Shown here: positions 40,111 to 47,415 of the stretch, in pieces | How positions within the stretch are numbered: the first letter of the stretch is position 1 | Layout: each line of letters opens with the position of its first letter | Assembly (NCBI RefSeq): GCF_003474435.1 | Contig: NZ_QRNF01000013.1 | Location: 22,316 to 86,315 of the forward strand | From: Ruminococcus sp. AF46-10NS | GTDB lineage: Bacteria > Bacillota > Clostridia > Lachnospirales > Lachnospiraceae | Length of the DNA stretch: 64,000 bases | Direction of reading: 5' to 3' | Notes under the pieces: model-generated | Database searches by the model: none | What the model was told of the DNA's origin: nothing | The model's input: only the letters and a program-made list of their open reading frames with translations | Program-made: the position numbers and the translations under genes

Positions 40111-40404
40111 TTATGATGAAATGCGAATGGATATTGTGTCCTGTTTGTGGGAGCAAAACCCGTATCCTACATGAAAAGCAAGGGTGCGGGTAATAAGGCG
40201 CACTTGCAGCCTGTTACGCATTTCCTCGTCCACATAGGAATAGGTATTGCCCGCGTCGTCTTTCAGCGTGCGGGTACAAAGTTTCGCTATGTAACCCTCG
40301 TAGTGCTTCAAGATCGCGCACATGGCGGTTGTGTCGCCGTTTGCCGCTGCGGAAATGACAGGGAACGGCAACAGATTTTCAGACTTCCTAACGGTATTCA
40401 TCAT
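40111..40404 (-). CDS. Helix-turn-helix protein of Tn916 orf8 type, altered C-terminus
   Basis: 97 residues starting MMNTVRKSENLLPFPVISAA, with ILKHYEGYIAKLCTRTL and VDEEMRNRLQVRLITRTLAF. This is the small HTH_16-type protein that partners the sigma-like factor upstream of xis in Tn916-family elements. GGAGG lies at plus positions 40413-40418 (reverse strand), and the start overlaps the sigma gene stop by 17 bases. The last 19 residues (GYGFCSHKQD...) come from the joined tet-side sequence, so the native end has been replaced. Confidence 0.7.
   Translation of the reverse strand: MMNTVRKSENLLPFPVISAAANGDTTAMCAILKHYEGYIAKLCTRTLKDDAGNTYSYVDEEMRNRLQVRLITRTLAFHVGYGFCSHKQDTISIRISS
40113..40193 (+). 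pseudogene. Cysteine-rich KTR protein gene, truncated after tet
   Basis: A 26-codon frame begins MMKCEWILCPVCGSKTR, the start of the cysteine-rich KTR proteins that follow tet genes in Tn916-like elements (Tn916 orf6). After about 40163 the sequence becomes the end of an opposing HTH gene and the frame stops at 40193. The second Cys pair is lost. The switch point is a recombination joint between the tet segment and the regulatory module to the right. A complete KTR gene lies at 42299-42484. Confidence 0.7.
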
Positions 40405-40825
40405 CTGCTTTTCCCTCCAAATACTGTTTGATTTTCGCAAGCGCGGATTTCCTGTGCCGGAAAACCGTCGTGCGTACAACATTCAGCAGTTCGCCAATTT
40501 CCGCGTCGCTCATATCCAAGAAGTAGGACAAAAGGATAATGTCGCGTTTCCTTTCGGGCAAAGCGTTAAGGGCTTCGGCAAGCAGTTCATTTTTGACGAG
40601 TACATCAAAGCCGGACACTTGAAAACGGAAATAATCGCTTTCGTATTCGTCCGTTGTGAAAAGCTGCGCGAGTTCGCTTTCGCTCAAATCCGAAAAAGTA
40701 ACTTCGCGTGCTGCGCGTTTCGCAAGAGTGCGGCGGTGGCTTTTCGCTTCGCCGACCAAAGTTTTCTTTGCTAATGCGTCGTACTGATGTTGTATTCTTT
40801 CCTTGTCGGAAGAAGATAGCTCCAT
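40388..40825 (-). CDS. Sigma-70 family RNA polymerase sigma factor (Tn916 orf7 type)
   Basis: 145 residues. The C-terminal half (ALNALPERKRDIILLSYFLD, SDAEIGELLNVVRTTVFRHR) is a sigma region 4 helix-turn-helix. Proteins of this type control excision and transfer genes in Tn916-family elements. Start at ATG 40825, eight bases after AAGGAGGTG; the GTG three codons earlier overlaps that site. The codon choice is richer in G+C than the ICE backbone, supporting a separate origin. Confidence 0.8.
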   Translation of the reverse strand: MELSSSDKERIQHQYDALAKKTLVGEAKSHRRTLAKRAAREVTFSDLSESELAQLFTTDEYESDYFRFQVSGFDVLVKNELLAEALNALPERKRDIILLSYFLDMSDAEIGELLNVVRTTVFRHRKSALAKIKQYLEGKADDEYR

Positions 40826-41221
40826 AGAGTTCACCTCCTTCCCGCGTGGAGTAGAGGACGGGAGTTAAGGGCTTGTCCTCTCTGCCCCTTTCGCTCCGTA
40901 CCCGTTCGGGAGATGGCTCTTGAGTGCGCTTTTCAGAAAAAAGTTGAAAAAAGCAAAATGCGCCCGTCCGCAAGACGCGGACGGGCGCAAAGGAAATGTA
41001 AGCAGTAGCTAAATGTATTGACAGTTCACATTCATAGCCGGAATATCCCGCTTGCGGAGCATAGCTTTTTTTGACCGCAAAGCATTAGGCGGGTTACAGT
41101 AAATAAAAATGGACACGGCGATACCTCCCCGATACCGCCGTATCCTTAAAAAAGGGCGACTTTAATACACTACCCGCAATCCATTCTATAATAGGGAACA
41201 GCGGCTTTTGCGCAATATTAA
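40826..41221. other. Non-coding regulatory stretch upstream of the sigma gene
   Basis: A spacer with no convincing gene. It contains a perfect 12-pair hairpin GCGCCCGTCCGC / GCGGACGGGCGC (40960-40988) followed on the minus strand by a T-rich tract, so it may terminate minus-strand transcripts. A second long imperfect stem (CCCGCTTGCGG ... CCGCAA..GCGGG, about 41047-41095) lies further right. These may attenuate the sigma/HTH transcript. No promoter was fixed. Confidence 0.4.
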
Positions 41222-41271
41222 ATAAAAAAGCCGATAACACATAGGTTTTTTGACCTAATGCGTTATCGGCT
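41222..41271 (-). terminator. Terminator after the Cfr/RlmN-like gene
   Basis: AGCCGATAAC (41229-41238) and GTTATCGGCT (41262-41271) pair perfectly, with a second inner AGGT/ACCT pairing; on the minus strand it is followed by TTTTTTATT. It lies 27 bases after the methyltransferase stop. Confidence 0.8.
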
Positions 41272-41298
41272 CTGCGTCTATGCGTCTGGCACTTTTAA

Positions 41299-42282
41299 TC
41301 ATTTTTTTTTGAATTTATTATATGTGTTAGCTAACTGTCCACAAGCCGCGTTAATCTCTCTGCCATGAGAAACTCTCATAGTAACTTCAAGTCCTGCTTG
41401 CTCTAATTGATGTTTGAATGCAACTATTTCCCGTTTCTGTGGTGCTTTAATTCTTGAATTGCTTGTTGGGTTGTATTGTAACACGTTAATCATAACTTTT
41501 TTGCCCCGAAACCATTTTGCAAGTTGTCTTACATCTGAGGGCCGGTCATTTATACCCGGTAAAAGCAAATACGCAAAGACAATTTTGCGATTATGCCTTT
41601 CAGAATAGGATAAGGCTTGCTTAACAACATCTTCAATAGCATATATGCGCATGTGAGGAATAATACGATTTCTTGCAGATTGTGTTGCTGCGTGTAAAGA
41701 TATTGTCAACTGAATTTTAAGATGTTCCTCGCGCAATTTTTTTAATTGATCGACCGGACCAACTGTTGATATGGTAATGCCGTCGGTTGGAAAGTTGAGC
41801 CCATATCTATCTCGGAGAATATGGATTGCTTTTATCAAGTTGTCATAATTGAATAAAGGCTCTCCCATACCCATAAAAACGATACGGTTTACTTTTCGAC
41901 GCAACAATATAATCTGTTGTACGATTTCTGACGATGTTAGATTACGAACAAAGCCATTTCGCCCGGACTCACAAAAAATACAACCAACAGGACAACCGAC
42001 TTGTGTGCTCACGCAAACAGTTCCACCATCTCGCCGCTTGATAAAAACCGTTTCAATGTATTTGTTGTCTTTCAGTTCGTAAACATACTTTTCAGTATCA
42101 CTGCTTTTGCAAATATTTTTTACCAACATTGATAGATTTTTTTTGCGTGGTAATTGCTTATATAATTCTTCATATAAGGCTTTTGCTTCATTCTCGCCAA
42201 TAACTTCCGACATTTCTTTGTAAGTAAATCCGTATGGATCATTCCGTACTTCCGCAGGCGTATATTTAGGTAAACGTTTCAT
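41299..42282 (-). CDS. Cfr/RlmN-family radical SAM 23S rRNA methyltransferase, divergent
   Basis: 327 residues. The radical-SAM cluster motif is GCPVGCIFC (CxxxCxxC, about residue 98), followed by GMGEPL, SLHAATQSARNRIIP, YNPT and the C-terminal AACGQL with the methyl-transfer Cys. RlmN and Cfr modify A2503 of 23S rRNA at C2 or C8; Cfr gives multidrug resistance. This protein has the RlmN-like GMGEPL but a short, unusual N-terminus and is clearly not standard Cfr. It is the second gene of an operon with a KTR protein, led by a macrolide-type leader peptide and attenuator, so antibiotic-induced ribosome protection is inferred. AGAAAGGAT precedes ATG 42282. Confidence 0.7.
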   Translation of the reverse strand: MKRLPKYTPAEVRNDPYGFTYKEMSEVIGENEAKALYEELYKQLPRKKNLSMLVKNICKSSDTEKYVYELKDNKYIETVFIKRRDGGTVCVSTQVGCPVGCIFCESGRNGFVRNLTSSEIVQQIILLRRKVNRIVFMGMGEPLFNYDNLIKAIHILRDRYGLNFPTDGITISTVGPVDQLKKLREEHLKIQLTISLHAATQSARNRIIPHMRIYAIEDVVKQALSYSERHNRKIVFAYLLLPGINDRPSDVRQLAKWFRGKKVMINVLQYNPTSNSRIKAPQKREIVAFKHQLEQAGLEVTMRVSHGREINAACGQLANTYNKFKKK

Positions 42283-42298
42283 TTTTATATCCTTTCTT

Positions 42299-42484
42299 CT
42301 AAATAATAAAAGTTTGTTTTTCTGTATTTTTGATTACAATCTCTAATTTTTCTACATCAATGATATGCGTCAATTTGCATTTAGGGCAGAAAAGAGGAAA
42401 ATCTTTTAATACAGTATTATGAAATACTTGAACTCTCGTCTTTCCGTTACAAATCGGACATTTTATCCAATATTTTTTAAGCAT
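42299..42484 (-). CDS. Cysteine-rich KTR domain protein
   Basis: 61 residues starting MLKKYWIKCPICNGKTRVQV, with two CxxC zinc-type pairs (CPIC and CPKC). KTR proteins are small companions of resistance genes in Tn916-like elements; the role is unknown. Here it stands first in the operon with the Cfr/RlmN-like gene, 16 bases upstream of its start, directly behind the attenuator. A truncated relative follows tet at 40113. Confidence 0.75.
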   Translation of the reverse strand: MLKKYWIKCPICNGKTRVQVFHNTVLKDFPLFCPKCKLTHIIDVEKLEIVIKNTEKQTFII

Positions 42485-42509
42485 TATATTTCACTCGTCC
42501 TTTTTACAC

Positions 42510-42554
42510 AAAAAAATGCAGGTCAATCCTCAACATGAGCATTGACCTGCATTT
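42510..42554 (-). terminator. Attenuator terminator upstream of the KTR/methyltransferase operon
   Basis: AAATGCAGGTCAAT (42514-42527) and ATTGACCTGCATTT (42541-42554) pair perfectly over 14 bases; on the minus strand a run of seven T follows. It lies between the promoter/leader and the first structural gene, so transcription must pass it, as in erm and msr(D)-type attenuation. Confidence 0.85.
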
Positions 42555-42705
42555 ATAATGCACAGAGCAGTACAACAAAACTAAGGCATAGCTTGCACTA
42601 TGTCTATACTATATCTATACGTCGTTAGTTTTTTGTATAGCATCCGCAAAATAAGCATGACAAAAAAGCCCATGTTGAAAATGGGAAAATCCTTTTTTTC
42701 AATGC
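42555..42705 (-). promoter_or_regulatory. Leader RNA with alternative hairpins
   Basis: Between the leader peptide and the attenuator are further pairings: CATAG..CTATG near 42593-42608, AAAACTAA..TTAGTTTT (about 42577-42634), and a long stem AATAAGCAT..ATGCTTAT (about 42650-42710) with an inner CCCAT/ATGGG. The last one begins right at the leader peptide stop, so a ribosome stalled there could change the folding. Confidence 0.6.
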
Positions 42706-42732
42706 TTATCTAATACGCATGCTATGCAACAT
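42706..42732 (-). CDS. Eight-residue macrolide-type leader peptide MLHSMRIR
   Basis: The reverse strand reads ATG TTG CAT AGC ATG CGT ATT AGA TAA. AAAGGAGG (reverse of 42741-42748) is eight bases upstream. The peptide closely resembles ErmDL (MTHSMRLR...) and MsrDL (MTASMRL+), whose Arg-X-Arg/Lys motif stalls ribosomes carrying macrolides or ketolides. It is followed by alternative hairpins and a strong terminator, so it probably senses ribosome-binding drugs and switches on the KTR/methyltransferase operon. Confidence 0.75.
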   Translation of the reverse strand: MLHSMRIR

Positions 42733-42760
42733 AAACGCCGCCTCCTTTTACATAAATTTT

Positions 42761-42789
42761 ATTTTATCAGAAAATCAGTCTACTGTCAA
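42761..42789 (-). promoter_or_regulatory. Promoter of the leader/KTR/methyltransferase operon
   Basis: On the minus strand TTGACA (reverse of 42784-42789), 17 bases, TAAAAT (reverse of 42761-42766). The leader peptide starts about 28 bases further on. Confidence 0.75.
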
Positions 42790-42882
42790 TACACAACAGG
42801 AAGTATTTAACCTAATGATATGAATTGTGTGGACATATCCAAAAAGAAAGGTGAACTGTAAAATGTAACAGGGTGAATGAAA

Positions 42883-43239
42883 ATGGCAAAAAGACCCGTA
42901 CCATTGTACGACTTTAAGGCTTTCGGGGCAGCTATAAAAGCCGCGAGAAATGAATACGGCGAGAGCCGCAAAAAGGTAAGCGACGAGTTATATATTTCCC
43001 CGCGCTACCTTGCGAATATCGAGAACAAGGGACAACAGCCGAGTTTACAGGTATTCTATGACCTTGTAACCCGGTATCATATTTCGGTAGATCAATTTTT
43101 CTTCCCGAACAGCAATGCGGAGAAATCCACCGGGCGGCGGCAGCTTGACGCGCTGCTGGACGGTATGAGCGATAAAGGCATACGGATTGTAACCGCAACA
43201 GCAAGGGAGATAACGGAAGTCGAAAAAGCAGAGGATTAA
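42883..43239 (+). CDS. XRE-family regulator (Tn916 orf9 type)
   Basis: 118 residues with an N-terminal helix-turn-helix (FGAAIKAARNEYGESRKKVS, YISPRYLANIENKGQQPSLQ). It matches the regulator that lies opposite the sigma/HTH genes in Tn916/Tn1549-type regulation modules. An in-frame ATG also occurs at 42877, but MAKRP at 42883 is the usual form. It is followed by a strong terminator at 43262-43295. G+C-rich codons match the sigma and mobC' genes, suggesting one origin. Confidence 0.75.
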   Translation: MAKRPVPLYDFKAFGAAIKAARNEYGESRKKVSDELYISPRYLANIENKGQQPSLQVFYDLVTRYHISVDQFFFPNSNAEKSTGRRQLDALLDGMSDKGIRIVTATAREITEVEKAED

Positions 43240-43261
43240 CCTCACAATATGAGAAATCGGG

Positions 43262-43295
43262 AGATTGCAGCGCATGGCGGCTGCAATCTTTTTTT
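43262..43295 (+). terminator. Terminator after the XRE regulator
   Basis: GATTGCAGC (43263-43271) and GCTGCAATC (43280-43288) form a perfect 9-pair stem, followed by seven T. It lies 23 bases after the XRE stop. Confidence 0.8.
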
Positions 43296-43326
43296 GCGTC
43301 CAAAATCAAAGGAACGCGCAACAAAT

Positions 43327-43434
43327 ACCGCCTTTCGGTGGGGGTATGGAGTAGATAGCAAGCACAGCAAACGAGTACCCGTTTGCGGAAAATGCTTGTT
43401 GGGATAATCCCAAACCCTTATACCGAAAGGCGGT
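43327..43434. repeat. Inverted repeats upstream of mobC', possible second oriT
   Basis: ACCGCCTTTCGGT (43327-43339) and ACCGAAAGGCGGT (43422-43434) are a perfect 13-base inverted pair. Between them is TGGGATAATCCCA (43400-43412), a small palindrome. They lie directly before the truncated mobC, the place where oriT sits in MobC/relaxase modules. The sequence differs from the candidate oriT at 45399-45453. Confidence 0.5.
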
Positions 43435-43440
43435 GCGGAA

Positions 43441-43614
43441 ATGGAAAACCGAAAGAGAAATATACAGATGAAGTTTTACGTTACGGAAGAAGAAAAGCGG
43501 CTGATCGACGAGAAGATGAAGCAGCTTCCCATAAAGCAGTATGGGGCATACTTCCGTAAAATGGCGATAGACGGGTATATTCTTGTCGTTGACCGAAGCG
43601 ACACAAAACTGTAA
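43441..43614 (+). pseudogene. mobC: MobC relaxosome protein, truncated copy
   Basis: 57 residues (MENRKRNIQMKFYVTEEEKR...YGAYFRKMAIDGYILVVDRS) match the N-terminal half of the intact MobC at 45023-45346 (KRNIQ, EEKKLI, MGAYLRKMAIDGYI). The C-terminal helical half (GVNINQIA... block) is missing after a stop at 43612. It therefore comes from a second mobilisation module whose relaxase has been lost. It converges on the ICE relaxase gene. Confidence 0.7.
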
Positions 43615-43668
43615 TATGGGAAATTGCATAAAGAGGAAGATATAAATAGATTAGACGAAAAGCAAGAG

Positions 43669-43697
43669 GCACCGTTAAAGTAGGTACCTCCTTCTTT
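43669..43697 (+). terminator. Possible terminator between mobC' and the relaxase gene
   Basis: GAGGCACC and GGTACCTC pair (one wobble) around GTTAAAGTA and are followed by CTTCTTTTT. It lies between two converging genes and includes the presumed joint between the foreign module and the ICE mob region (about 43615-43697). Confidence 0.4.
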
Positions 43698-45056
43698 TTA
43701 GAGAGTTAGCTCTTTTTCTGATATGGGAATTTGCATCTCCGGAGCATTAAGTAGTGCTGTGAAATTCTGTCTAATGATATTCAGTGTCTTCTGCTTTTTC
43801 TGCAATTCTTGTTTTTCCCGGACAGTAGCAGCTTGTTCAGATTCAAGATTTTCTATCCTATTCTGGATTTTATTAGAGCTTGGGATTTTGGTAACACCGA
43901 GATCCTGAAGCTCTTTTTTTAGTGAATCGTGCAGTTGGTATTCTGCTTGATGTTTGGTTCGGTATGCTTTTGGATTTTTAGCAGATTTGCAATCTTCAAT
44001 CACTTTTCGGCAGAGACGGTAAGAATCACAGTGTTTTTGAATGATTTTCTGTGTGCTCAGCTCACTGTTGATTTGCGTTATTCTTTGATCAGCCGCTTTA
44101 ACAGAAGCATCAACATCAGAAACATGCTGTTGGAAATCTTCATAATTCAGCAGGTTATTTTCGGAAAGATAGTTGAAGGTGCGTGCCGCTTCTTTCAGGT
44201 TATTTAGTTTTGCCCATCGTTCAAATCCTTCTCGATTGCCGGTCGTAACATAAGTGGAGATATTGATATACAGGCGAGCTTCTCTGGACAGATGCCTTGG
44301 AGCTTTTATTTTGTTACGGTTTTTTGCCAAACGGATGCGGACATTTTCTTCTGAATAATAGCTTCCAAGAGATTTCATATAAGTGAAGTTTTTCTGTTCC
44401 GGTGCACGGAAGGACAGGTGTTTTCCCTGTCGGACTTCATATCCGGCTAACTGCATTTTTTGTAAAAATTCCTCATAGTTGATGGAAGTCCAGATTGCTT
44501 TATCAACTGCAACACGTAGCTTGGCTTTCCAGCTGGTGCCACGATGATATTCCATGTTCTCCTTATAACTTTTGCCTTTTTCTCCGGTTGGCATACTGGT
44601 GGCAAGTCCATTTTCATGGCAGATACGATTACTGATCCGGCAGATTTTATGGTAGCTCCGCTTATTGGAAACATACTTGTGATGATCAACAAAACTTGCT
44701 GCATTAAAGATGATGTGGTTATGGATATGATTTTTATCAACATGGGTGCTTATCACATATTCATATTTTCCTTTCAGTACTTCGTTTGCAAATTGTTGCC
44801 CTAAGCGATGGGCAGTTTCGGCATCAACTTCTCCAGGTTTAAATGACTGGATCAGATGAAATGCCAGGTTATCACCTTTGTCCATTCCATTCTTTTTTGC
44901 CATTTCTCTTGTCATAGAAAATTCAAGATCTGCAGTTTCCGGGGAACAGCCAAAACTGGAAACTAACAGTTTTTCTTCTGTTTTATCTGGATTCGTGATG
45001 TAGTCCAGAGCTTTCTTGTCTGTTACTTTAATTGGGAAGATCTTAAGATACGCCAT
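43698..45056 (-). CDS. MobP-type relaxase
   Basis: 452 residues. The N-terminal relaxase domain (residues 1 to about 220) carries the metal-binding histidine motif HVDKNHIHNHII (about residue 105) and SFGCSPETA; a Tyr in the first 30 residues probably forms the DNA bond. It nicks oriT and leads the strand through the channel. The C-terminal half is coiled coil. The start at 45056 overlaps mobC by 34 bases, so translation is coupled. It is of the family used by Tn1549-type ICEs. Confidence 0.85.
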   Translation of the reverse strand: MAYLKIFPIKVTDKKALDYITNPDKTEEKLLVSSFGCSPETADLEFSMTREMAKKNGMDKGDNLAFHLIQSFKPGEVDAETAHRLGQQFANEVLKGKYEYVISTHVDKNHIHNHIIFNAASFVDHHKYVSNKRSYHKICRISNRICHENGLATSMPTGEKGKSYKENMEYHRGTSWKAKLRVAVDKAIWTSINYEEFLQKMQLAGYEVRQGKHLSFRAPEQKNFTYMKSLGSYYSEENVRIRLAKNRNKIKAPRHLSREARLYINISTYVTTGNREGFERWAKLNNLKEAARTFNYLSENNLLNYEDFQQHVSDVDASVKAADQRITQINSELSTQKIIQKHCDSYRLCRKVIEDCKSAKNPKAYRTKHQAEYQLHDSLKKELQDLGVTKIPSSNKIQNRIENLESEQAATVREKQELQKKQKTLNIIRQNFTALLNAPEMQIPISEKELTL

Positions 45057-45346
45057 AATTCTTTCACCATCTCTTTTAATTCTTGCTTTTCTTCCGGATA
45101 CAGATCACCGGTGCTGTTTACTTTTTTGGCAATCTGATTAATATTCACACCGATCTTATGCATTTCCTCATACTGTTTCTTCAGTGGAGTGGTATCGGTG
45201 TTGACGATGTAACCGTCGATTGCCATTTTACGAAGATAAGCTCCCATATTTTTTGTCTTTGATTCAATCATCTTTCTACGAATAAGCTTTTTTTCTTCTG
45301 GGGAAACACAAAACAAAATCTGTATATTTCTTTTTCTCTTTGCCAT
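45023..45346 (-). CDS. mobC: MobC relaxosome accessory protein
   Basis: 107 residues, with the ribbon-helix-helix-like start KRNIQILFCVSPEEKKLIRR and the conserved GVNINQIAKKVNSTGDLY block. MobC helps the relaxase open oriT. AAAGGAG lies upstream. The gene overlaps the relaxase start. A truncated paralogue lies at 43441-43614. Confidence 0.85.
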   Translation of the reverse strand: MAKRKRNIQILFCVSPEEKKLIRRKMIESKTKNMGAYLRKMAIDGYIVNTDTTPLKKQYEEMHKIGVNINQIAKKVNSTGDLYPEEKQELKEMVKELWRILRSSQLK

Positions 45347-45398
45347 AGGCAGATTCTCCTTTCTTTGGTTCTTCGAAGTAGTGACTTCTGTGTTTTTA

Positions 45399-45453
45399 AT
45401 TTAGGGCAGGGTTCCCTAAATTGCTGGTTTTCCGGAAGTGTATATACACTTCC
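45399..45453. other. Candidate origin of transfer (oriT) of the ICE
   Basis: Just upstream of mobC are ATTTAGGG / CCCTAAAT (45399-45406, 45414-45421) and a perfect 20-base palindrome GGAAGTGTATATACACTTCC (45434-45453). Inverted repeats next to mobC are the normal place for oriT. The nick site cannot be fixed from sequence alone. Confidence 0.5.
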
Positions 45454-45628
45454 TGTCCTTGCTATTTACCGGTGGCACAGCCTCCGGAAGAGAGTCTTAA
45501 AAAAGAACCCTCTATAAATAAGGTACTGAGAGAAGAAAAAGAGGACATCGAAGCTCAGAAGTATGACGCAAGCATGATTCTGTGGTATAGTAAAATCTGA
45601 ATGAAAAAGAAGAAAAGAGGTCAAACCG

Positions 45629-46384
45629 ATGTCACGGAAAAACCATAAGATGATAGATGGGAGATTACTGCAAACGAATAAGAAGTATTCCCAGTTAAAA
45701 ATGAAGCAGAAAGAAAAGATTGCGGAATGGATGTTTCAGGCAACCAGAGATTATTATATGAAAAAATGTACTTTTCCGAGGGACAAACATCTGGAAGAAG
45801 TGGTGGATTCTGTTTATGAAAAAATTGAAGATGCAGAAATCTGGATTCCGTATGGAGAGGTCTTCAAGCATTATAAATCCAAACGATCGGATATCAACAA
45901 ACGTGTCAGAAAATCTCTGAATGAAAAAGAAGAGAGTCAGATTGAGAAGGTCTGTTTTATGAATATGTGTATGATTCAGGATCATAAAGGGAATGTACTG
46001 GCTCTGGATAAAGTAAATGATAGCTATACCGGTACAACTTTTCCAGGCGGTCACGTAGAAGCAAATGAGATTTTTCAGAAATCTATGATTCGGGAAGTCT
46101 GGGAAGAAACAGGACTTACGGTTGAAGCACCGAAGCTTGGAGGATTATATCATTGGCATAAGAGCGGAGTGCACTATGTTATTACCTTGTATAAAGCGGA
46201 TAAGTTTACCGGAGAATTAAAGAGTTCTGAGGAAGGAAGAGTTTATTGGATTCCGCTGGAAGAGTTAAAAACAAAAGAACTTGCTACAGGTATGGAACAC
46301 GTTTTGCGGATTCTGGAATCAGAGAAGGTGGACGAGTGCTATATGCATCTGGAAGCAGATGGATATGTGGGAGACTTGTATTAA
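45629..46384 (+). CDS. Nudix hydrolase
   Basis: 251 residues. The Nudix box GHVEANEIFQKSMIREVWEE followed by TGL fits GX5EX7REUXEEXGU exactly (about residues 141-162). The N-terminal 105 residues are helical and basic, and form an extra domain. Nudix enzymes hydrolyse nucleoside diphosphate derivatives, including oxidised nucleotides such as 8-oxo-dGTP. AAAGAGG lies upstream. Its role on the ICE is unknown; a terminator follows at once. Confidence 0.8.
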   Translation: MSRKNHKMIDGRLLQTNKKYSQLKMKQKEKIAEWMFQATRDYYMKKCTFPRDKHLEEVVDSVYEKIEDAEIWIPYGEVFKHYKSKRSDINKRVRKSLNEKEESQIEKVCFMNMCMIQDHKGNVLALDKVNDSYTGTTFPGGHVEANEIFQKSMIREVWEETGLTVEAPKLGGLYHWHKSGVHYVITLYKADKFTGELKSSEEGRVYWIPLEELKTKELATGMEHVLRILESEKVDECYMHLEADGYVGDLY

Positions 46385-46398
46385 AGAATTACATGAGA

Positions 46399-46440
46399 AA
46401 TGGCTGCCTGCTCATTGGAGAAAAGACAGCCATTCTTTAT
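46399..46440 (+). terminator. Terminator after the Nudix gene
   Basis: AATGGCTG (46399-46406) and CAGCCATT (46427-46434) form a perfect stem followed by CTTTAT. It separates the Nudix gene from the opposing operon. Confidence 0.55.
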
Positions 46441-46456
46441 AAGATACATCATTCAT

Positions 46457-46750
46457 CTATTCTGTTTTTTGCGGTTCGTTTTTGGAAGTGAAATTAATAT
46501 ATTTGGCACGTTGTAAAATTGAAATAACTGCATCAATGCTTTCAGGATTGGAGAAGCTCATGATAAAAGGTTCTTCTTTAAATTCCATGGGTTCGAACCC
46601 AGGATTCTGATCTGGATTCTTGAGTATATGGATGGGACGTGCACTCTGATTATAAAATGCCAGTTGTGCGGAATCTGTAGTGTTACCGATGACACCAATG
46701 CCTACATCCCCTTTTCCAAAGTCTATTCTATGTTTATTTAAGTTGATCAT
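46457..46750 (-). CDS. Hypothetical protein in the XRE/ImmA operon
   Basis: 97 residues (MINLNKHRIDFGKGDVGIGV...). It is soluble, mainly beta with a final helix. AAAGGAG and ATG 46750 support the start; a TTG two codons earlier is less likely. It follows the ImmA-like protease gene by 33 bases, so it is probably the last gene of that operon. No family recognised. Confidence 0.5.
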   Translation of the reverse strand: MINLNKHRIDFGKGDVGIGVIGNTTDSAQLAFYNQSARPIHILKNPDQNPGFEPMEFKEEPFIMSFSNPESIDAVISILQRAKYINFTSKNEPQKTE

Positions 46751-46783
46751 TTTCAAAAATCTCCTTTTTCAAAAATAGCATAT

Positions 46784-47338
46784 TTAGTAATTTTCTATTA
46801 TTCCCGAAGTAGGGATATCTTTTAAAAAGTCACTGTTGGAAGTAATCGGAGAATCTACAATCTGAACGCCGCTTCGTTTCATCATTCGGAATTTGAAATC
46901 AAGAAGTTCCGGTGGAACTTTCAGTTCTGCGGCAGCCTGGAAAAAGGACATATCAGCGTTAAGCATCTCCAGGACATCTTCATCTTCCAGAAGATAATCA
47001 GCGGCAAAGCAATTCGCTTCATATTCACATTGTGACACTCCATCGAATAATTCAAAATCATGAAAACACTTGATCTGAAGGGGTTTCTGATGAAGGAGTG
47101 CGTGACCGATCTCGTGGATCAGGATAATCTGCTGTATGATTTCCGGTAGGTCGCAGTTAATGACGATGCAGGTCTTTCGACATTCCCGCATACAGAAGCC
47201 TTTGCAACAGTTTGGATCAGTTCCAAGCGGAAGCTTTTTAACAATAATATGCATAGCGGCTGCAAGGCGGTACGGATCACTTTCCTGATATTTTGCTTTT
47301 ACTTTATTAACAGTGTCTCTTATACATTTTGAACTCAT
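46784..47338 (-). CDS. ImmA/IrrE family metallo-endopeptidase
   Basis: 184 residues. The zinc protease motif HEIGHALLH (about residue 89) and a downstream Glu-rich EYEANCFAADYLL helix are typical of ImmA/IrrE proteins, which cut an XRE repressor to switch on mobile-element genes. The start ATG 47338 follows GAGGTG; the ATG seven codons earlier lies before that site. A Cys cluster CCKGFCMRECRKTC (about residues 45-58) could bind metal. Its likely target is the XRE protein encoded just upstream in the same operon. Confidence 0.8.
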   Translation of the reverse strand: MSSKCIRDTVNKVKAKYQESDPYRLAAAMHIIVKKLPLGTDPNCCKGFCMRECRKTCIVINCDLPEIIQQIILIHEIGHALLHQKPLQIKCFHDFELFDGVSQCEYEANCFAADYLLEDEDVLEMLNADMSFFQAAAELKVPPELLDFKFRMMKRSGVQIVDSPITSNSDFLKDIPTSGIIENY

Positions 47339-47415
47339 AAAAACACCTCGATATTTCATAAGATAGTTTGCTGCAAGTATAGAGTAGCAAAAGTGCTGTA
47401 CGAAAATACGGACAC

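Noticed and set aside
40605..40973. A 122-residue minus-strand frame and a 150-residue plus-strand frame at 40322-40774
   Set aside because: Both overlap the well-supported sigma and HTH genes in other frames and lack ribosome sites.
40960..40988. Perfect 12-pair GC-rich hairpin as an integron attC or origin
   Set aside because: No integrase of the IntI kind or cassette layout is present; the T-rich tract on the minus strand fits a terminator better.
42555..42705. Structured leader as a metabolite riboswitch
   Set aside because: The leader peptide with Arg-Ile-Arg, its ribosome site and the terminator explain the hairpins as translational attenuation; no riboswitch core was recognised.
37401..43614. 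The tet-to-mobC' segment as one complete transposon
   Set aside because: No recombinase, no matching ends and an internal joint at about 40163; it is better read as fused remnants.
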